Assembly: GCA_964645005.1 (NCBI GenBank)
Contig: CAZXYS010000005.1
Span: forward strand, 62,001 to 126,000
Length of the DNA: 64,000 bases
DNA from: CAZXYS01 sp964645005
Lineage (GTDB): Bacteria > Bacteroidota > Ignavibacteria > Kapaibacteriales > UBA2268
Reading direction: 5' to 3'
Made by a program: the position numbers and the translations under genes. Under the pieces are notes generated by a model, which did no database searches, was not told the DNA's origin, and was given only the letters and a program-made list of their open reading frames with translations. This document shows, in pieces, positions 8,812 to 17,627 of this stretch (position 1 is its first letter; every line of letters begins with the position of its first letter).

Positions 8812-9570
8812 ATGAAAAACATATCGACTTCCGACAGGGTCTTTTTCTTACTCGTCATCATACTTGCAATATCCGCCGCTTTAACAGTGCTGTTAACGGA
8901 TTACACGGCTATTCCCGGTTCCGGCGAAGGCTTTGAATTGCCAGCATCAAAACCGGTTTTAGCTCTTGCAAATGCCGGGATAATACTGGTCATTTACGGC
9001 GCTCTGGGATTCTTAGGCTTGCGTTTATCATTAAAGCTCGGCTTCGCAGAAATCTTAGATGAAAAAGTATCTAACAGGCAAAGATATGCAATCCCGCTGC
9101 TAATCGGCTTCATCTGCGCGGTCATTTTCATTCTGGCGGACATAATTTTTGCGGATTTACACGGTCTCGGGCGAATACCGCACCCGCCCTTCCCCGGTTC
9201 GATTTTTGCCTCATTGACAGCCGGCATCGGCGAAGAGATACTCTTCCGCCTGTTTTTCATCTCGTTCTGGACATGGCTTATCTCATCAGTAATCCTGAAG
9301 GGAAAAGGCAAAGAGCCGGTTTTTTGGATTGTCACGATCTTCTCGGCAATAGCATTCGGCGCGGCGCATCTGCCGGGCGTCTCGATGGTCATGGACGTCG
9401 TCAATTTCCCGAACATGCCTGTTTTGCTTATATTAGAAATATTGCTGCTTAACTTTATTATCTCAATTCCTTGCGCTGTTTTGATGAGGAAGTTCGGTTT
9501 TTTAGCTGCGGTTGGCATACATTTTTGGACTGATATATTCTGGCATGTAGTGTGGGGACTATTGCAATGA
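8812..9570 (+). CDS. CPBP-family intramembrane metalloprotease (CAAX/Abi type)
   Basis: 252-residue membrane protein with about seven hydrophobic segments. Motif 1 is GIGEEILFRLFF (paired glutamates and Arg), motif 2 FGAAHLPG, and the last helix has HFWTDIFWH, giving the conserved metal-binding residues of CPBP (Rce1-like) proteases. The ATG at 8812 is chosen over upstream starts because it follows the terminator, lies at the natural start of a hydrophobic N-terminus and excludes a segment overlapping the previous gene. Bacterial homologues act in bacteriocin immunity or protein processing; the role here is unknown. Confidence 0.85.
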   Translation: MKNISTSDRVFFLLVIILAISAALTVLLTDYTAIPGSGEGFELPASKPVLALANAGIILVIYGALGFLGLRLSLKLGFAEILDEKVSNRQRYAIPLLIGFICAVIFILADIIFADLHGLGRIPHPPFPGSIFASLTAGIGEEILFRLFFISFWTWLISSVILKGKGKEPVFWIVTIFSAIAFGAAHLPGVSMVMDVVNFPNMPVLLILEILLLNFIISIPCAVLMRKFGFLAAVGIHFWTDIFWHVVWGLLQ

Positions 9571-9632
9571 TTAAACAAAAATGATATATTACCGTCTCAT
9601 AAAAAGATAAGTTCAATAATATTGGAAGATTT

Positions 9633-9872
9633 ATGACATCCTTAACTTTTCGCACAGTGCTGACGGAAAATTCATTTAGCTCACCGGAGCTGAAGCAATT
9701 CTTGGGTGAGGAAAAGGAAATAATCGTAAGAAAAATCCCCAAGGATAAAAGTACAAGTCTGCAAGACAGGATACATAAAGTACAGGAAACTGTTAAGAAA
9801 TATAATAACGGAAATTTGAAATTAAGCAAAGAGTTGATCAGGGAAAGACAAGAGGAAGCGTCTGATGAGTAA
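9633..9872 (+). CDS. Putative antitoxin of a degraded VapBC-like module
   Basis: 79-residue, highly charged small protein with no signal peptide, preceded by a clear ribosome binding site (GGAAG). Its last 8 bp overlap the start of a PIN-domain toxin gene (ATGAGTAA), the typical arrangement of type II toxin-antitoxin pairs. The C-terminal half (KLSKELIRERQEEAS) could be the toxin-binding helix. I do not recognise the DNA-binding fold in the N-terminal half. The toxin gene is broken, so the protein may now be an orphan antitoxin or simply decaying. Confidence 0.6.
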   Translation: MTSLTFRTVLTENSFSSPELKQFLGEEKEIIVRKIPKDKSTSLQDRIHKVQETVKKYNNGNLKLSKELIRERQEEASDE

Positions 9873-10193
9873 ATATATTTTGGATGCATCTGCCGTATTA
9901 GCAATAATTAATATTGAACCCGGCTGGGAAGAGACTTGAAAGTGCTGGGTGATTCTCAGATAAATACTGTTAATTTATCTGAAGTTATTGGCAAACTGTC
10001 AGATATATCAATCCCTGAAAATGAAATTAATCAAATAATAGAAGATTTGAATATTGAAACAATAAATTTTGATGATGAATTAGCTTATAAAGCCGGTAAC
10101 TTGAAAAAATCAACTAACGAATTTGGTTTGTCACTGGGTGATAGAGCTTGTATAGCAACAGCAATTGCAATCACTTGCAACAGCATGCTTTAG
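9865..10193 (+). pseudogene. PIN-domain toxin (VapC-like), frameshifted and 3'-truncated
   Basis: Frame 1 reads MSKYILDASAVLAIINIEPG, the start of a PIN-domain RNase with its first metal-binding Asp (D7), then stops at 9937-9939. Translation resumes one base back as KVLGDSQINTVNLSEVIGKL and continues to FGLSLGDRACIATAIA, which includes the later acidic residues. One missing base near 9936 explains the break (ACT-TTG restored gives an uninterrupted protein). The 3' end then runs into the 42-bp tandem repeats at 10167 and stops, losing the usual final 25 or so residues (TADxxW region). Two independent lesions make it a pseudogene unless the first is a sequencing error. Confidence 0.8.
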
Positions 10194-10333
10194 CTTGCTG
10201 ATGATTTTGCAATCACTTGCAACAGCATGCTTTAGCTTGCTGATGATTTTGCAATCACTTGCAACAGCATGCTTTAGCTTGCTGACGATTTTGCAATCAC
10301 TTGCAACAGCATGCTTTAGCTTGCCGGCGATTT
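10167..10333. repeat. Four tandem copies of a 42-bp palindromic repeat
   Basis: Unit starts GCAATCACTTGCAACAG and ends GCTGATGATTTT; copies begin at 10167, 10209, 10251 and 10293 with only a few substitutions, the last degenerate at its end. Each unit contains an inverted repeat CAGCA...TGCTG around a GC-TTTA-GC core. There is no spacer between units, so it is not a CRISPR array. A related hairpin with a different outer stem (CAAAG...CTTTG) and the same core on the other strand lies at about 10352-10371. Confidence 0.9.
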
Positions 10334-10621
10334 GAAGTTTTTCAGATCCCTTGCAAAGCGCTAAAGCACTTTGTTGCTGATACTTACAAGCAAAATCAAC
10401 TTTTCTAACGCAATATATTGGATTAATCAAAAAAGATTCATGAAATACCATAGTTAACACTTCGGGATTATTCATACATCTCCAACACATACTTTGCGCC
10501 CTTAGTGCTCTTAGCGTTACAATATTCTTAAAATGTATTTAATCAAATAAAATCGACGCTTAAAACTGCTAAATATGTCAGGATTTAAACTCGAAAAGAT
10601 ACCGATTGAGAAGAAACTCCG
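10334..10621. other. Intergenic gap downstream of the repeat array
   Basis: 288 bp without a credible gene. The first 50 bp hold a hairpin related to the array (CAAAGC-GCTAAAGC-ACTTTG). The rest is plain AT-rich sequence leading to the end of the convergent BNR-type gene; no terminator with a clear T-run was seen. Confidence 0.5.
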
Positions 10622-12025
10622 TCAATTAATAACTGCAAATTCCTCAGTTGCAATTTGCACCCCGTCAACCGACATCTTCAAAAAGTAAACTCCGGGCGAA
10701 ATATCGGCATCCGGCGTATATTCAATTTGATGATTTCCGCTGTCAAAATAAGTGGTAAAGGGCTTTTCTATTAATTTGCCGAGCGAGTTATATATGGCAA
10801 ATTTGATTGAACACGGATCTGCGGTAGTAAATTTTATATTAATTTTACTTCCCGAAAATACCGGATTGGGATATAAATTTAGATCAATATTATAACTCTC
10901 GCTGTAATTATTCACTGAATTCGGAACTTCAGAATATTTATAAATTTTTAGATTTTCCTCACCTAAAGCTATAATATTATCATGATTGAAAAAATGTAGA
11001 TCCCAGAAATAATCACTAAAATTGTCAAAATAGACGTATTTATCCCTGAGCCATGTATTACCACCGTCAGTAGTTCGCCATAACTTATACCAAATTCCCA
11101 GAGCTGCACCATTGTTTTCATCGCTAAATTGAATTTTCCTTAATCCCCATCTTTGTCCGTACGTCAAAGTGTCTAATTGTACTTCCCAGTTTTCGCCGCC
11201 ATCTGTTGTATGGAGTATAATATCCTTAAAATCACTGCTAAGTTCTTTTACTTGATGCTGTCCCGCTGCCCAGCCTATATTCTCATTTAAAAAAAATAAG
11301 TGATGTGCATGCAAAGTATCAGTTTTATAGAATTTCCAAGTATATCCAAAATCATTTGATTTAATAAAATAATTAGATTCTTCATCATCAATTGCTACTA
11401 ATGCCATTATAGTATTTTCATTAGGCATCCAAACGTCATAAAATCCTCTAAATTTTAAAGAATCCGGAGCTATTACTTCTTTTTTCTCCCAGTTTAATCC
11501 TCCGTCGGTGGTAACAAAGAGATCAAACCAACTTATCATAGCGCCGTATTTATTATTTAATAGATGGATTTCATCCAAATCTCTATCATCAGTGGTATTA
11601 ACTTGTTTTCTTTCCCAAGTCATACAACCATCTGTTGAACGCCAGTAATAACCGCTGTCGCATGTTATGATACAGAGATCCTTTGATGGATAGCTTATTT
11701 CACGAGCTTCTGCAGGTACGTATTCAAAGCCGATTCGATTGCTGTCTTTGTCATACTTAACTATAGCCGTATCTCTTAAAGTGGTAAACCAGTTTTCACC
11801 GCCATCAGTTGTAACTCTGTTCCAGGGCCAGTCTTTGGACATATTACCAACAGCACAGCAATTTAATGAATCATAGCAGTCAATTGCTTCAAATAAAAAT
11901 GCCGTTGGTATGCCGGAACTCGATCTAATGTACTTAACTGTATCGACAATACGCCATTGACTTTCTGAAAATAATAATGAAAAATTCAAAAAGAAAAAAA
12001 TAATTAACAAAAATATCTTTTTCAT
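10622..12025 (-). CDS. T9SS-exported BNR/Ycf48-like beta-propeller protein
   Basis: 467 residues: signal peptide (about 1-20), then at least six Asp-box (BNR) motifs of the form TTDGGxxW (TTDGGENWF, STDGCMTWE, TTDGGLNWE, SNDFGYTWK, TTDGGENWE, TTDGGNTWL), indicating a sialidase/Ycf48-like beta-propeller. The C-terminus is a T9SS sorting domain (LNLYPNPVFSGSKINIKF ... GVYFLKMSVDG). No sialidase catalytic arginine triad can be argued, so it is more likely a binding or structural surface protein than an enzyme. It lies downstream of another T9SS cargo gene in the same orientation, separated by a strong hairpin. Confidence 0.85.
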   Translation of the reverse strand: MKKIFLLIIFFFLNFSLLFSESQWRIVDTVKYIRSSSGIPTAFLFEAIDCYDSLNCCAVGNMSKDWPWNRVTTDGGENWFTTLRDTAIVKYDKDSNRIGFEYVPAEAREISYPSKDLCIITCDSGYYWRSTDGCMTWERKQVNTTDDRDLDEIHLLNNKYGAMISWFDLFVTTDGGLNWEKKEVIAPDSLKFRGFYDVWMPNENTIMALVAIDDEESNYFIKSNDFGYTWKFYKTDTLHAHHLFFLNENIGWAAGQHQVKELSSDFKDIILHTTDGGENWEVQLDTLTYGQRWGLRKIQFSDENNGAALGIWYKLWRTTDGGNTWLRDKYVYFDNFSDYFWDLHFFNHDNIIALGEENLKIYKYSEVPNSVNNYSESYNIDLNLYPNPVFSGSKINIKFTTADPCSIKFAIYNSLGKLIEKPFTTYFDSGNHQIEYTPDADISPGVYFLKMSVDGVQIATEEFAVIN

Positions 12026-12143
12026 AAAACTATCCTCTTATTAAACTCTTGATAAATTTATCAGTTGAAGAATAATTACAAATTATTTCTTTTAAAAGTT
12101 ATTTATTTCAATTTTTGAAAACTAATTCTTATTTAATTAATTA

Positions 12144-12175
12144 ATTTCCCCTCCTCAACTAAAAGGAGGGGAAAT
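12144..12175. terminator. Strong hairpin between two T9SS cargo genes
   Basis: Perfect 12-bp stem ATTTCCCCTCCT / AGGAGGGGAAAT with an 8-nt loop, flanked by TTAATTAA-rich arms that extend the palindrome. It lies 3' of the 12239-13669 gene. There is no long T-run, so it may be a terminator, an mRNA 3'-end stabiliser or a short palindromic repeat. Confidence 0.6.
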
Positions 12176-12238
12176 TTAATTAAATGATTTACATAATCAA
12201 TAATTGATAGTCCACAAAAATTTTATAAATCTTAGATA

Positions 12239-13669
12239 TTATCTAATTTTGATTAGTGAACCGTCAATAACTTTTTTATGATGTGAGATTATATCAAAAT
12301 AATAAATCCCACTTGATATGCCTTCCAATTTAAGTGGAATGATTAATTCCGGGGTTTTCTTCTCTTTTTCGATTTTCATAACATCAATCCCCATTTCATT
12401 ATAGATTTTTATTTTAATTTTTCCGGTGATAGATGATATAAAATGAAGTTCTGTAGTTCCCGTATTCGGATTTGGAGCTGTAAAAGCATTAGTTTCAATA
12501 TTTTGACGATTTATTATGTTAAAATCATCTTGAAAGACGGAAGATTTCTGCACTATTCCACTACAAAGAATGAAACAATCAGGATTTGCATCGCATTCAT
12601 CATACCACTTTCCTCCAATTTTTGTTTCGACTTTTTCACCATTTTCATTGCATATTTTATATTCACTCCAGCAACATCCTTCCTCTTCACATGGAATAAC
12701 ATGCGGTTGATTGCCAGGTTCGTTTTTCCAGCAATTATCGGTTAAGACTCTATAATCATAATAACATTCTCCATTTTCTTCAGGTTTAGGATGCTGTTCA
12801 TCATCATGAAGGACATCCTTTTCAATAAAAGAATAAATATCATTCATCGTATATGAAGCGCAATCATCGCACTCAGGAGATGTGGTAAAATCATTAATTT
12901 TGTAATCCTTATATTCTTTCGGAATAATTTGGTGTTCATCATTTACAAGTGTACAGTGTTGAGTTCTAATCTGGTAGTGATACTCAACATGACAACTTGT
13001 AGTCCCGCAGGGTATTGTTACTGTTTCGGTATATTCCTCAGGTTCCCAGTCCCCATAAAAGCAGTCCGCATCGCAAGGATTTTTTGTAACTGGATATTGA
13101 TCACACTCAGGTGCACATTCGGGCTGTGGGCAGTCAGGAAAGAAATCCCGTGGCTCAGGGTCTAAAAATGATCCTTTTTGATAATTTGGTGGATCTTCAT
13201 AGAAAGTAACATCCATTAATTTTTTGCAGCATCTTTTTTCATAATCACATAAAATTCCATCCTCGTAGCATTCAGCATCTATGTATATATAGATGAACGA
13301 TTTATAATCATCATCAGGATACCTTCCCGTACTTATTAATTTATTATAAAAAGTTGTTGGGTCGGCTTGAGATTCTTGTGAGACTATTTCATGATATAAA
13401 ATTGATAAGACAATATGTATACAATTAAAACAGTCATCACCTCCATTATATTGGACATCATAGATTTGAACTTCAAATTCGTTTTCGTCATCTCCAGCCC
13501 ATCTTGTTTGATATGTTATTTTCCAGCAACAATTCTCATCACAGGGAAAATCAGGATGGTTCAAATCATTAATTATATAGTCCGCACAGATTGTTCTTTG
13601 GTATTTCTGTCCCCAGTCAGTTTGATCTTCAGTTGGGCAAGGCTCGAAGGTGTCTGCAGCTAAAGGCAT
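12239..13669 (-). CDS. Cysteine-rich T9SS-exported protein, signal peptide out of frame
   Basis: 476 residues with about 45 cysteines spread through the body (for example CDENCCWKI, YEKRCCKKL, CEEEGCCW) and a C-terminal T9SS sorting domain (APNPNTGTTELHF ... SGIYYFDIISHHKK). The readable frame begins at ATG 13669 with MPLAADTFEPC, which looks like the end of a signal peptide. Upstream, ATG 13707 with a GGGGGA ribosome binding site encodes MKSLFYSILFYS and then stops. Between the two lie five TATTC units on the coding strand; removing one unit joins the frames into MKSLFYSILFVMPLAA, a normal signal peptide. As written the gene is OFF (or a one-unit sequencing error). Function beyond a disulfide-rich surface protein is unknown. 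Confidence 0.8.
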   Translation of the reverse strand: MPLAADTFEPCPTEDQTDWGQKYQRTICADYIINDLNHPDFPCDENCCWKITYQTRWAGDDENEFEVQIYDVQYNGGDDCFNCIHIVLSILYHEIVSQESQADPTTFYNKLISTGRYPDDDYKSFIYIYIDAECYEDGILCDYEKRCCKKLMDVTFYEDPPNYQKGSFLDPEPRDFFPDCPQPECAPECDQYPVTKNPCDADCFYGDWEPEEYTETVTIPCGTTSCHVEYHYQIRTQHCTLVNDEHQIIPKEYKDYKINDFTTSPECDDCASYTMNDIYSFIEKDVLHDDEQHPKPEENGECYYDYRVLTDNCWKNEPGNQPHVIPCEEEGCCWSEYKICNENGEKVETKIGGKWYDECDANPDCFILCSGIVQKSSVFQDDFNIINRQNIETNAFTAPNPNTGTTELHFISSITGKIKIKIYNEMGIDVMKIEKEKKTPELIIPLKLEGISSGIYYFDIISHHKKVIDGSLIKIR

Positions 13670-13672
13670 TAC

Positions 13673-13697
13673 GAATAGAATAGAATAGAATAGAATA
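13673..13697. repeat. Pentanucleotide tandem repeat (GAATA)5 in a signal-peptide region
   Basis: Five perfect GAATA units on the + strand (TATTC on the coding strand), lying between the ribosome-binding-site-equipped ATG at 13707 and the long reading frame. Each unit gained or lost shifts the frame. Four or seven units give an in-frame signal peptide; five do not. This matches the layout of phase-variable genes such as neisserial opa. Confidence 0.85.
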
Positions 13698-13707
13698 AGC
13701 TTTTCAT

Positions 13708-14033
13708 GGTATCCCCCATGTTAATGTGATACATAAGTTTTTATTAAGTTAATTGCTATATCCCGCTCTAACCGATTATTTATTTGATATTTTGTAAAAA
13801 ATAAATGAATCGGAAACACAGTAATACAACCTATTCAAATTTAATCAAAGAAACTATTAATAATTTAAATATAAATTTCCAAAAAGTCAAGCATATTAAA
13901 TATATTTATTAATATTTTCTTTGAAATTTTTTAATTATACTTTTATTTTTTTAATAAATATGGATTTAATCGTTTTTTTATTTATATTTTAAGATTAAGG
14001 ATATTCGCAAAAAACTAAAAATATATTCCAAAA
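13708..14033. other. Divergent intergenic region
   Basis: 326 bp, very AT-rich, between the cysteine-rich T9SS gene and the degenerate histidine kinase gene. It contains an imperfect palindrome at 13772-13813 (CCGATT ... AATCGG with TTTATT/AATAAA inner arms) that could be an operator. No gene was found. Confidence 0.45.
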
Positions 14034-15389
14034 ATGGCTGAAAACGACGAAATAAAAAAACAGGATCTTAATGAGATAATCCCCGAAGCGGGCAGTCTCT
14101 CGCAAAATCAGGAAGAATACATTCGGGCGCTGGAAATGTCCGTGCAGATGCTGCAGCGCGAAGTCGAGCACCTGCGCTCGCAAGCTCAATCCGCCGATGA
14201 AGGAAAGCAGCCATCGCAGAAGCGTCCTTCCGGCATCGACGTGGACTATTCCGACTGCTCGAGTGAGCGCGAAGTCCACCTCAAATACCATAAAAAACTC
14301 GCCGAAAATTTCGACATCCTCGAAAGCGACATATATTTCGTCACCTCGACGAAAGCCCTTCAACCCATTTCCGGCTCCGACACTTCGACCACGCTGGAAC
14401 CAATTGTGAAAAACTTCGTCGAGGAAGGCATCATCGACTGGACTCTTGAAAACGGCAATGCGCGCGTCATACCCAATCTCGGCGATGAACTCGGCGAAAC
14501 GCCTACATATTTCCTGCTTATCCCTTTGAAATTGCGGGGCGGCGCTCTGGGCGTTTTTATGGCAAGGACATCCCGACAGCCGAATGAATTTACGGATGAA
14601 GATATTCAATATCTGACTTCATCAGCTTCGAGGACTGCGATAGCGCTGGATAACATACGTAGTTCCAACGAGATAGCAAAGATGAACAAACGGCTGGCAT
14701 CACTAAACGAGCAAATGCTTGAATCAACAAAAATGGCTTCCATCGGCGAGCTAACCGCTGCCATCGCCGGCGAACTGGAAACACCCGTCAAGATGATAGC
14801 AGGGCATCTTGACCTGCTCGAATCCGGCTTGGGCGACCAGAAGCGCAGACTGCAAATAATCCGTGAGCAGCTCGAGAAGATCACCAATATAACCTCGGGA
14901 CTGGCAAATCTGGCTAAAACTTCAGGCAGAGAAGCCCAGCCCGCGGAAATAAATATCTGCTCGATGATAAACGAGGCTCTGCTGTTTTCCGGCTATCAGC
15001 TGCAGAGGGACGGCATCAGCATCGACAAGGAATTCGAGGATGAATCTCTGACTATCAAAGGCTCCCGCTCGCGCATAGAGCAGGCGCTGCTGAATTTGCT
15101 ATTGCAGATAAGAGATCTGTCGCCGGAAGCAGACAAGATAACTATCGGCGTTTACAAGACCGGCAAGGATAAAGTATCCCTGCTCGTCAAGGATAACGGT
15201 CCGGGCATGGACAATGACGAACTCAACAATATTCTCTCATCCGGCGAGCTCGATGACGAAGAAAAATCGAAGACTTCAGCCTTTATGACGGTGAAAAATA
15301 TCATTGAAGAGCATTCCGGAAGCATCGAAATTTTCTCTGAGGTCGGCAGAGGAACTACGTATAAAATTTTGTTACCTGTTTATAGATGA
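14034..15389 (+). CDS. Degenerate histidine kinase (GAF-like sensor, pseudokinase)
   Basis: 451 residues: N-terminal coiled coil (about 25-52), a GAF-like sensor domain (about 85-210), a DHp-like helical segment and an HATPase_c-like domain. The H-box reads ASIGELTAAIAGELETP, with Gly246 where the phosphoacceptor His belongs. The magnesium-binding N-box Asn is Gln358 (LLNLLLQIRD) and the G2 glycine motif (GxGLGL) is replaced by SAFMTV, although the G1 box DNGPGM (387-392) is kept. Autophosphorylation by the usual route is therefore unlikely; it may be a signalling scaffold or antagonist. It is soluble. The following genes are co-directional, starting 31 bp after its stop. Confidence 0.83.
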   Translation: MAENDEIKKQDLNEIIPEAGSLSQNQEEYIRALEMSVQMLQREVEHLRSQAQSADEGKQPSQKRPSGIDVDYSDCSSEREVHLKYHKKLAENFDILESDIYFVTSTKALQPISGSDTSTTLEPIVKNFVEEGIIDWTLENGNARVIPNLGDELGETPTYFLLIPLKLRGGALGVFMARTSRQPNEFTDEDIQYLTSSASRTAIALDNIRSSNEIAKMNKRLASLNEQMLESTKMASIGELTAAIAGELETPVKMIAGHLDLLESGLGDQKRRLQIIREQLEKITNITSGLANLAKTSGREAQPAEINICSMINEALLFSGYQLQRDGISIDKEFEDESLTIKGSRSRIEQALLNLLLQIRDLSPEADKITIGVYKTGKDKVSLLVKDNGPGMDNDELNNILSSGELDDEEKSKTSAFMTVKNIIEEHSGSIEIFSEVGRGTTYKILLPVYR

Positions 15390-15420
15390 TTAGTTTTTAT
15401 ATATTTGCAAATATGAATTC

Positions 15421-17052
15421 ATGATTATTGCAAAAAAAATATTGAGAAAAGTTACATTTATCGGTATACTGCCGCTTATGTTGGTAATACTAAGCGGCAG
15501 TCTGACTGCTCTCAATGATGTAAAAAGGGTGGACATACAAAAGCCCGGCAGAATAATATTCTACTGCTCGGACACCCCGCAGGAATTTTCAACGAAACTA
15601 TCTGAAGATAAAAAGAAGATCACTATAATTTTAAAAAATGCGGCTATCACGGATACTCTGCGGGACATTCCAGGCAAACATCAGGTCAGCAGCATTCGAA
15701 TTGAACCGGAAAAAAACAATCTGCAAATACGCATATATTTGAACTCGAAGAAGGGCTACACTGCAATTCCCCTGCACTATTCAAGGGCATTACAGGTTGA
15801 AGTCTTCAACTGGGATAATCTTTCCCCTGCCGAAGACAGCTACAGAAGCGGTCTGCTCGCCCTCGAAGACGGTCTGACCGATCCCGCTTCAAAATACCTG
15901 AAAAAAGCCGCCCGCGCAGGTCATGGAAATGCCGCAGCAGTCCTAGGTGTCAATGAACTGAGGAATGGCAAACTCAATTCCGCCCTCGACCACCTCTACA
16001 TCGCAGCAAAAGACAAAACAGACATATACGACGCTTACGGCGCTCTGTCGCAAATTTTCGAAGAATACGGATTCCTCGATAAAGCAGGGTTCTTCGCCGA
16101 GGCATTCAAAGTGAAGACCGGACTTAACTACATCAACCGGCAGCAAATACCCGAGCCGCCGACTGAACTCGACAAGCTGGAATCCGAATCCCTGGTGAAA
16201 ATCCTCGACGATCCTGCAATGAATGATTCCACCCTGCTGATGAAACCCGGCGAGGTGAAAGATACTACCGGCAAGAAAGATGGGCGCTTTTCCAATATCT
16301 TCGGCGAGCAGGCAGATACCGCCGCCGCCGAAGATGAATATGATGAGAATAAGCCATCGTCTTATGTTCCCTCATGGTTTACGGATATATTACTTTATGC
16401 GGTGATTTTCATCGTATTAATAGCTGTTATCATTGGCGGGGCTTACTACCGATGGCGCAAAGCAAAACTGAAGAAGACTACCGACACCTTCACCGACGAA
16501 CTCAGCAAATCTATGAAACAGGAAAGCGGGCAGCCCCAAAAACAGCCCGAGCAAACCTCGAAAGATACCGGCAGCAAAGGACAACTCATTGATAAATCAA
16601 CGGATAGCGAAGAAAAAAAACAGGAAAAACCACCCCAAAAAGAAACCGATAGCGAAAAACATCGTCAAATTAGTAAAGGGAAAACAGATCAGGATAAGCT
16701 TCTTGAGATTTTATCAAGGGTGAAAGAGTTCAAAGAGACAGATCAGGGTAAGGAACAAGAACAAAACCCACAGCAAGAGCAAAGTTCAAAGGCAGAGCAA
16801 ATAAATCCGAAGCTCGAATTGGCGATGCACTTGAAAAACGAACAACAGAAGATCAAATCGGGGGAAATCGAATCGCCCGACGAAACGGAACTGACCTCGG
16901 ACATGAACAAATTAAGCGAGGCAGCACAAAAGCTCGGGATAATCAAAGAAAAAGTTGAATCAAATAAAAATCTGGAGAAACCCGGTACCGACAAAAGCAC
17001 TATTTCTAAACTCCGGAAAAAATTTTCTGACAAAGACTCAAAGGATAAATAG
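15421..17052 (+). CDS. Membrane-anchored protein with N-terminal beta domain, TPR-like repeats and charged tail
   Basis: 543 residues, not recognised as a named family. Order: signal sequence (about 1-30), an AMIN-like beta-rich domain (about 35-130), TPR/SEL1-like helices (about 135-270, e.g. SYRSGLLALEDGLTDPASKYLKKAA), an acidic linker, a transmembrane helix at about 321-341 (ILLYAVIFIVLIAVIIGG), then a Lys/Glu/Gln-rich, probably disordered or coiled C-terminal tail of about 190 residues. With a cleaved signal peptide, the beta/TPR part would be periplasmic and the tail cytoplasmic, where the neighbouring degenerate kinase resides. Function unknown. Confidence 0.75.
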   Translation: MIIAKKILRKVTFIGILPLMLVILSGSLTALNDVKRVDIQKPGRIIFYCSDTPQEFSTKLSEDKKKITIILKNAAITDTLRDIPGKHQVSSIRIEPEKNNLQIRIYLNSKKGYTAIPLHYSRALQVEVFNWDNLSPAEDSYRSGLLALEDGLTDPASKYLKKAARAGHGNAAAVLGVNELRNGKLNSALDHLYIAAKDKTDIYDAYGALSQIFEEYGFLDKAGFFAEAFKVKTGLNYINRQQIPEPPTELDKLESESLVKILDDPAMNDSTLLMKPGEVKDTTGKKDGRFSNIFGEQADTAAAEDEYDENKPSSYVPSWFTDILLYAVIFIVLIAVIIGGAYYRWRKAKLKKTTDTFTDELSKSMKQESGQPQKQPEQTSKDTGSKGQLIDKSTDSEEKKQEKPPQKETDSEKHRQISKGKTDQDKLLEILSRVKEFKETDQGKEQEQNPQQEQSSKAEQINPKLELAMHLKNEQQKIKSGEIESPDETELTSDMNKLSEAAQKLGIIKEKVESNKNLEKPGTDKSTISKLRKKFSDKDSKDK

Positions 17053-17105
17053 CAAACAATCGTTTAACGTATTGGTTAATAATATGAATTTCAGGCAAAA
17101 CATAT

Positions 17106-17627
17106 ATGAAAATTAGTTATAGAATAATATTATCAAATTTTATAAATAAATTTCCAAGTGGAAAACTTTTGGTTTTTCCTTTGGTTTTCTTTCTTTTGAT
17201 AGGTATAAATTCAGCTCAACCAATAAATTACGATCGTTATGACTATTTCAACCACAATTTTAACTTACTGACTTTAGAATTTCAGCAGACAGATGGCACA
17301 AAATTTGCTGAAAATAGCAATAGCGGTATGGCTAACTCCCAGGCGGAAGCTGATACCAGCTCGAAAAACAGTATCGATAAGCTATACTACAACGGGCAGT
17401 CGCACGTTTTGGAGTTAGAACTTGAAGAAAATGTATCGAGAATAGAAATTAAAATCTATAACCTTATTGGCAAAGATGTTAAAACTGCGTACGAAGGGAA
17501 GCCTAAGCCAAAAGGAAGTGAATATCATCTCGAAACATCGGAACTTCCGCGGGGAGTTTACATCTGTACCGTTTTAGGAAAAGATTTTCTGTTAACAAGG
17601 AAGTTTATCGTCAAGAGTCAGGAATGA
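17106..17627 (+). CDS. Small protein with T9SS-type C-terminal sorting domain
   Basis: 173 residues: a signal sequence ending about residue 37 (FFLLIGINSAQP), a short Ser/Asn-rich region and a C-terminal beta domain resembling a Por sorting domain (VSRIEIKIYNLIGKDVKTAYEG ... LPRGVYICTVLGKDFLLTRKFIVK). The cargo part is only about 50 residues. It overlaps the PorV-like gene by 4 bp (ATGA), implying translational coupling. It may be a small surface ligand or a T9SS-associated accessory. Confidence 0.72.
   Translation: MKISYRIILSNFINKFPSGKLLVFPLVFFLLIGINSAQPINYDRYDYFNHNFNLLTLEFQQTDGTKFAENSNSGMANSQAEADTSSKNSIDKLYYNGQSHVLELELEENVSRIEIKIYNLIGKDVKTAYEGKPKPKGSEYHLETSELPRGVYICTVLGKDFLLTRKFIVKSQE

Noticed and set aside
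10167..10333. CRISPR array
   Set aside because: The 42-bp units abut with no unique spacers and no cas gene is near.
10131..10490. 119-residue - strand reading frame with repeated KLKHAVASDCK
   Set aside because: It is a translation of the 42-bp repeats (14 codons per unit) and overlaps the toxin remnant.
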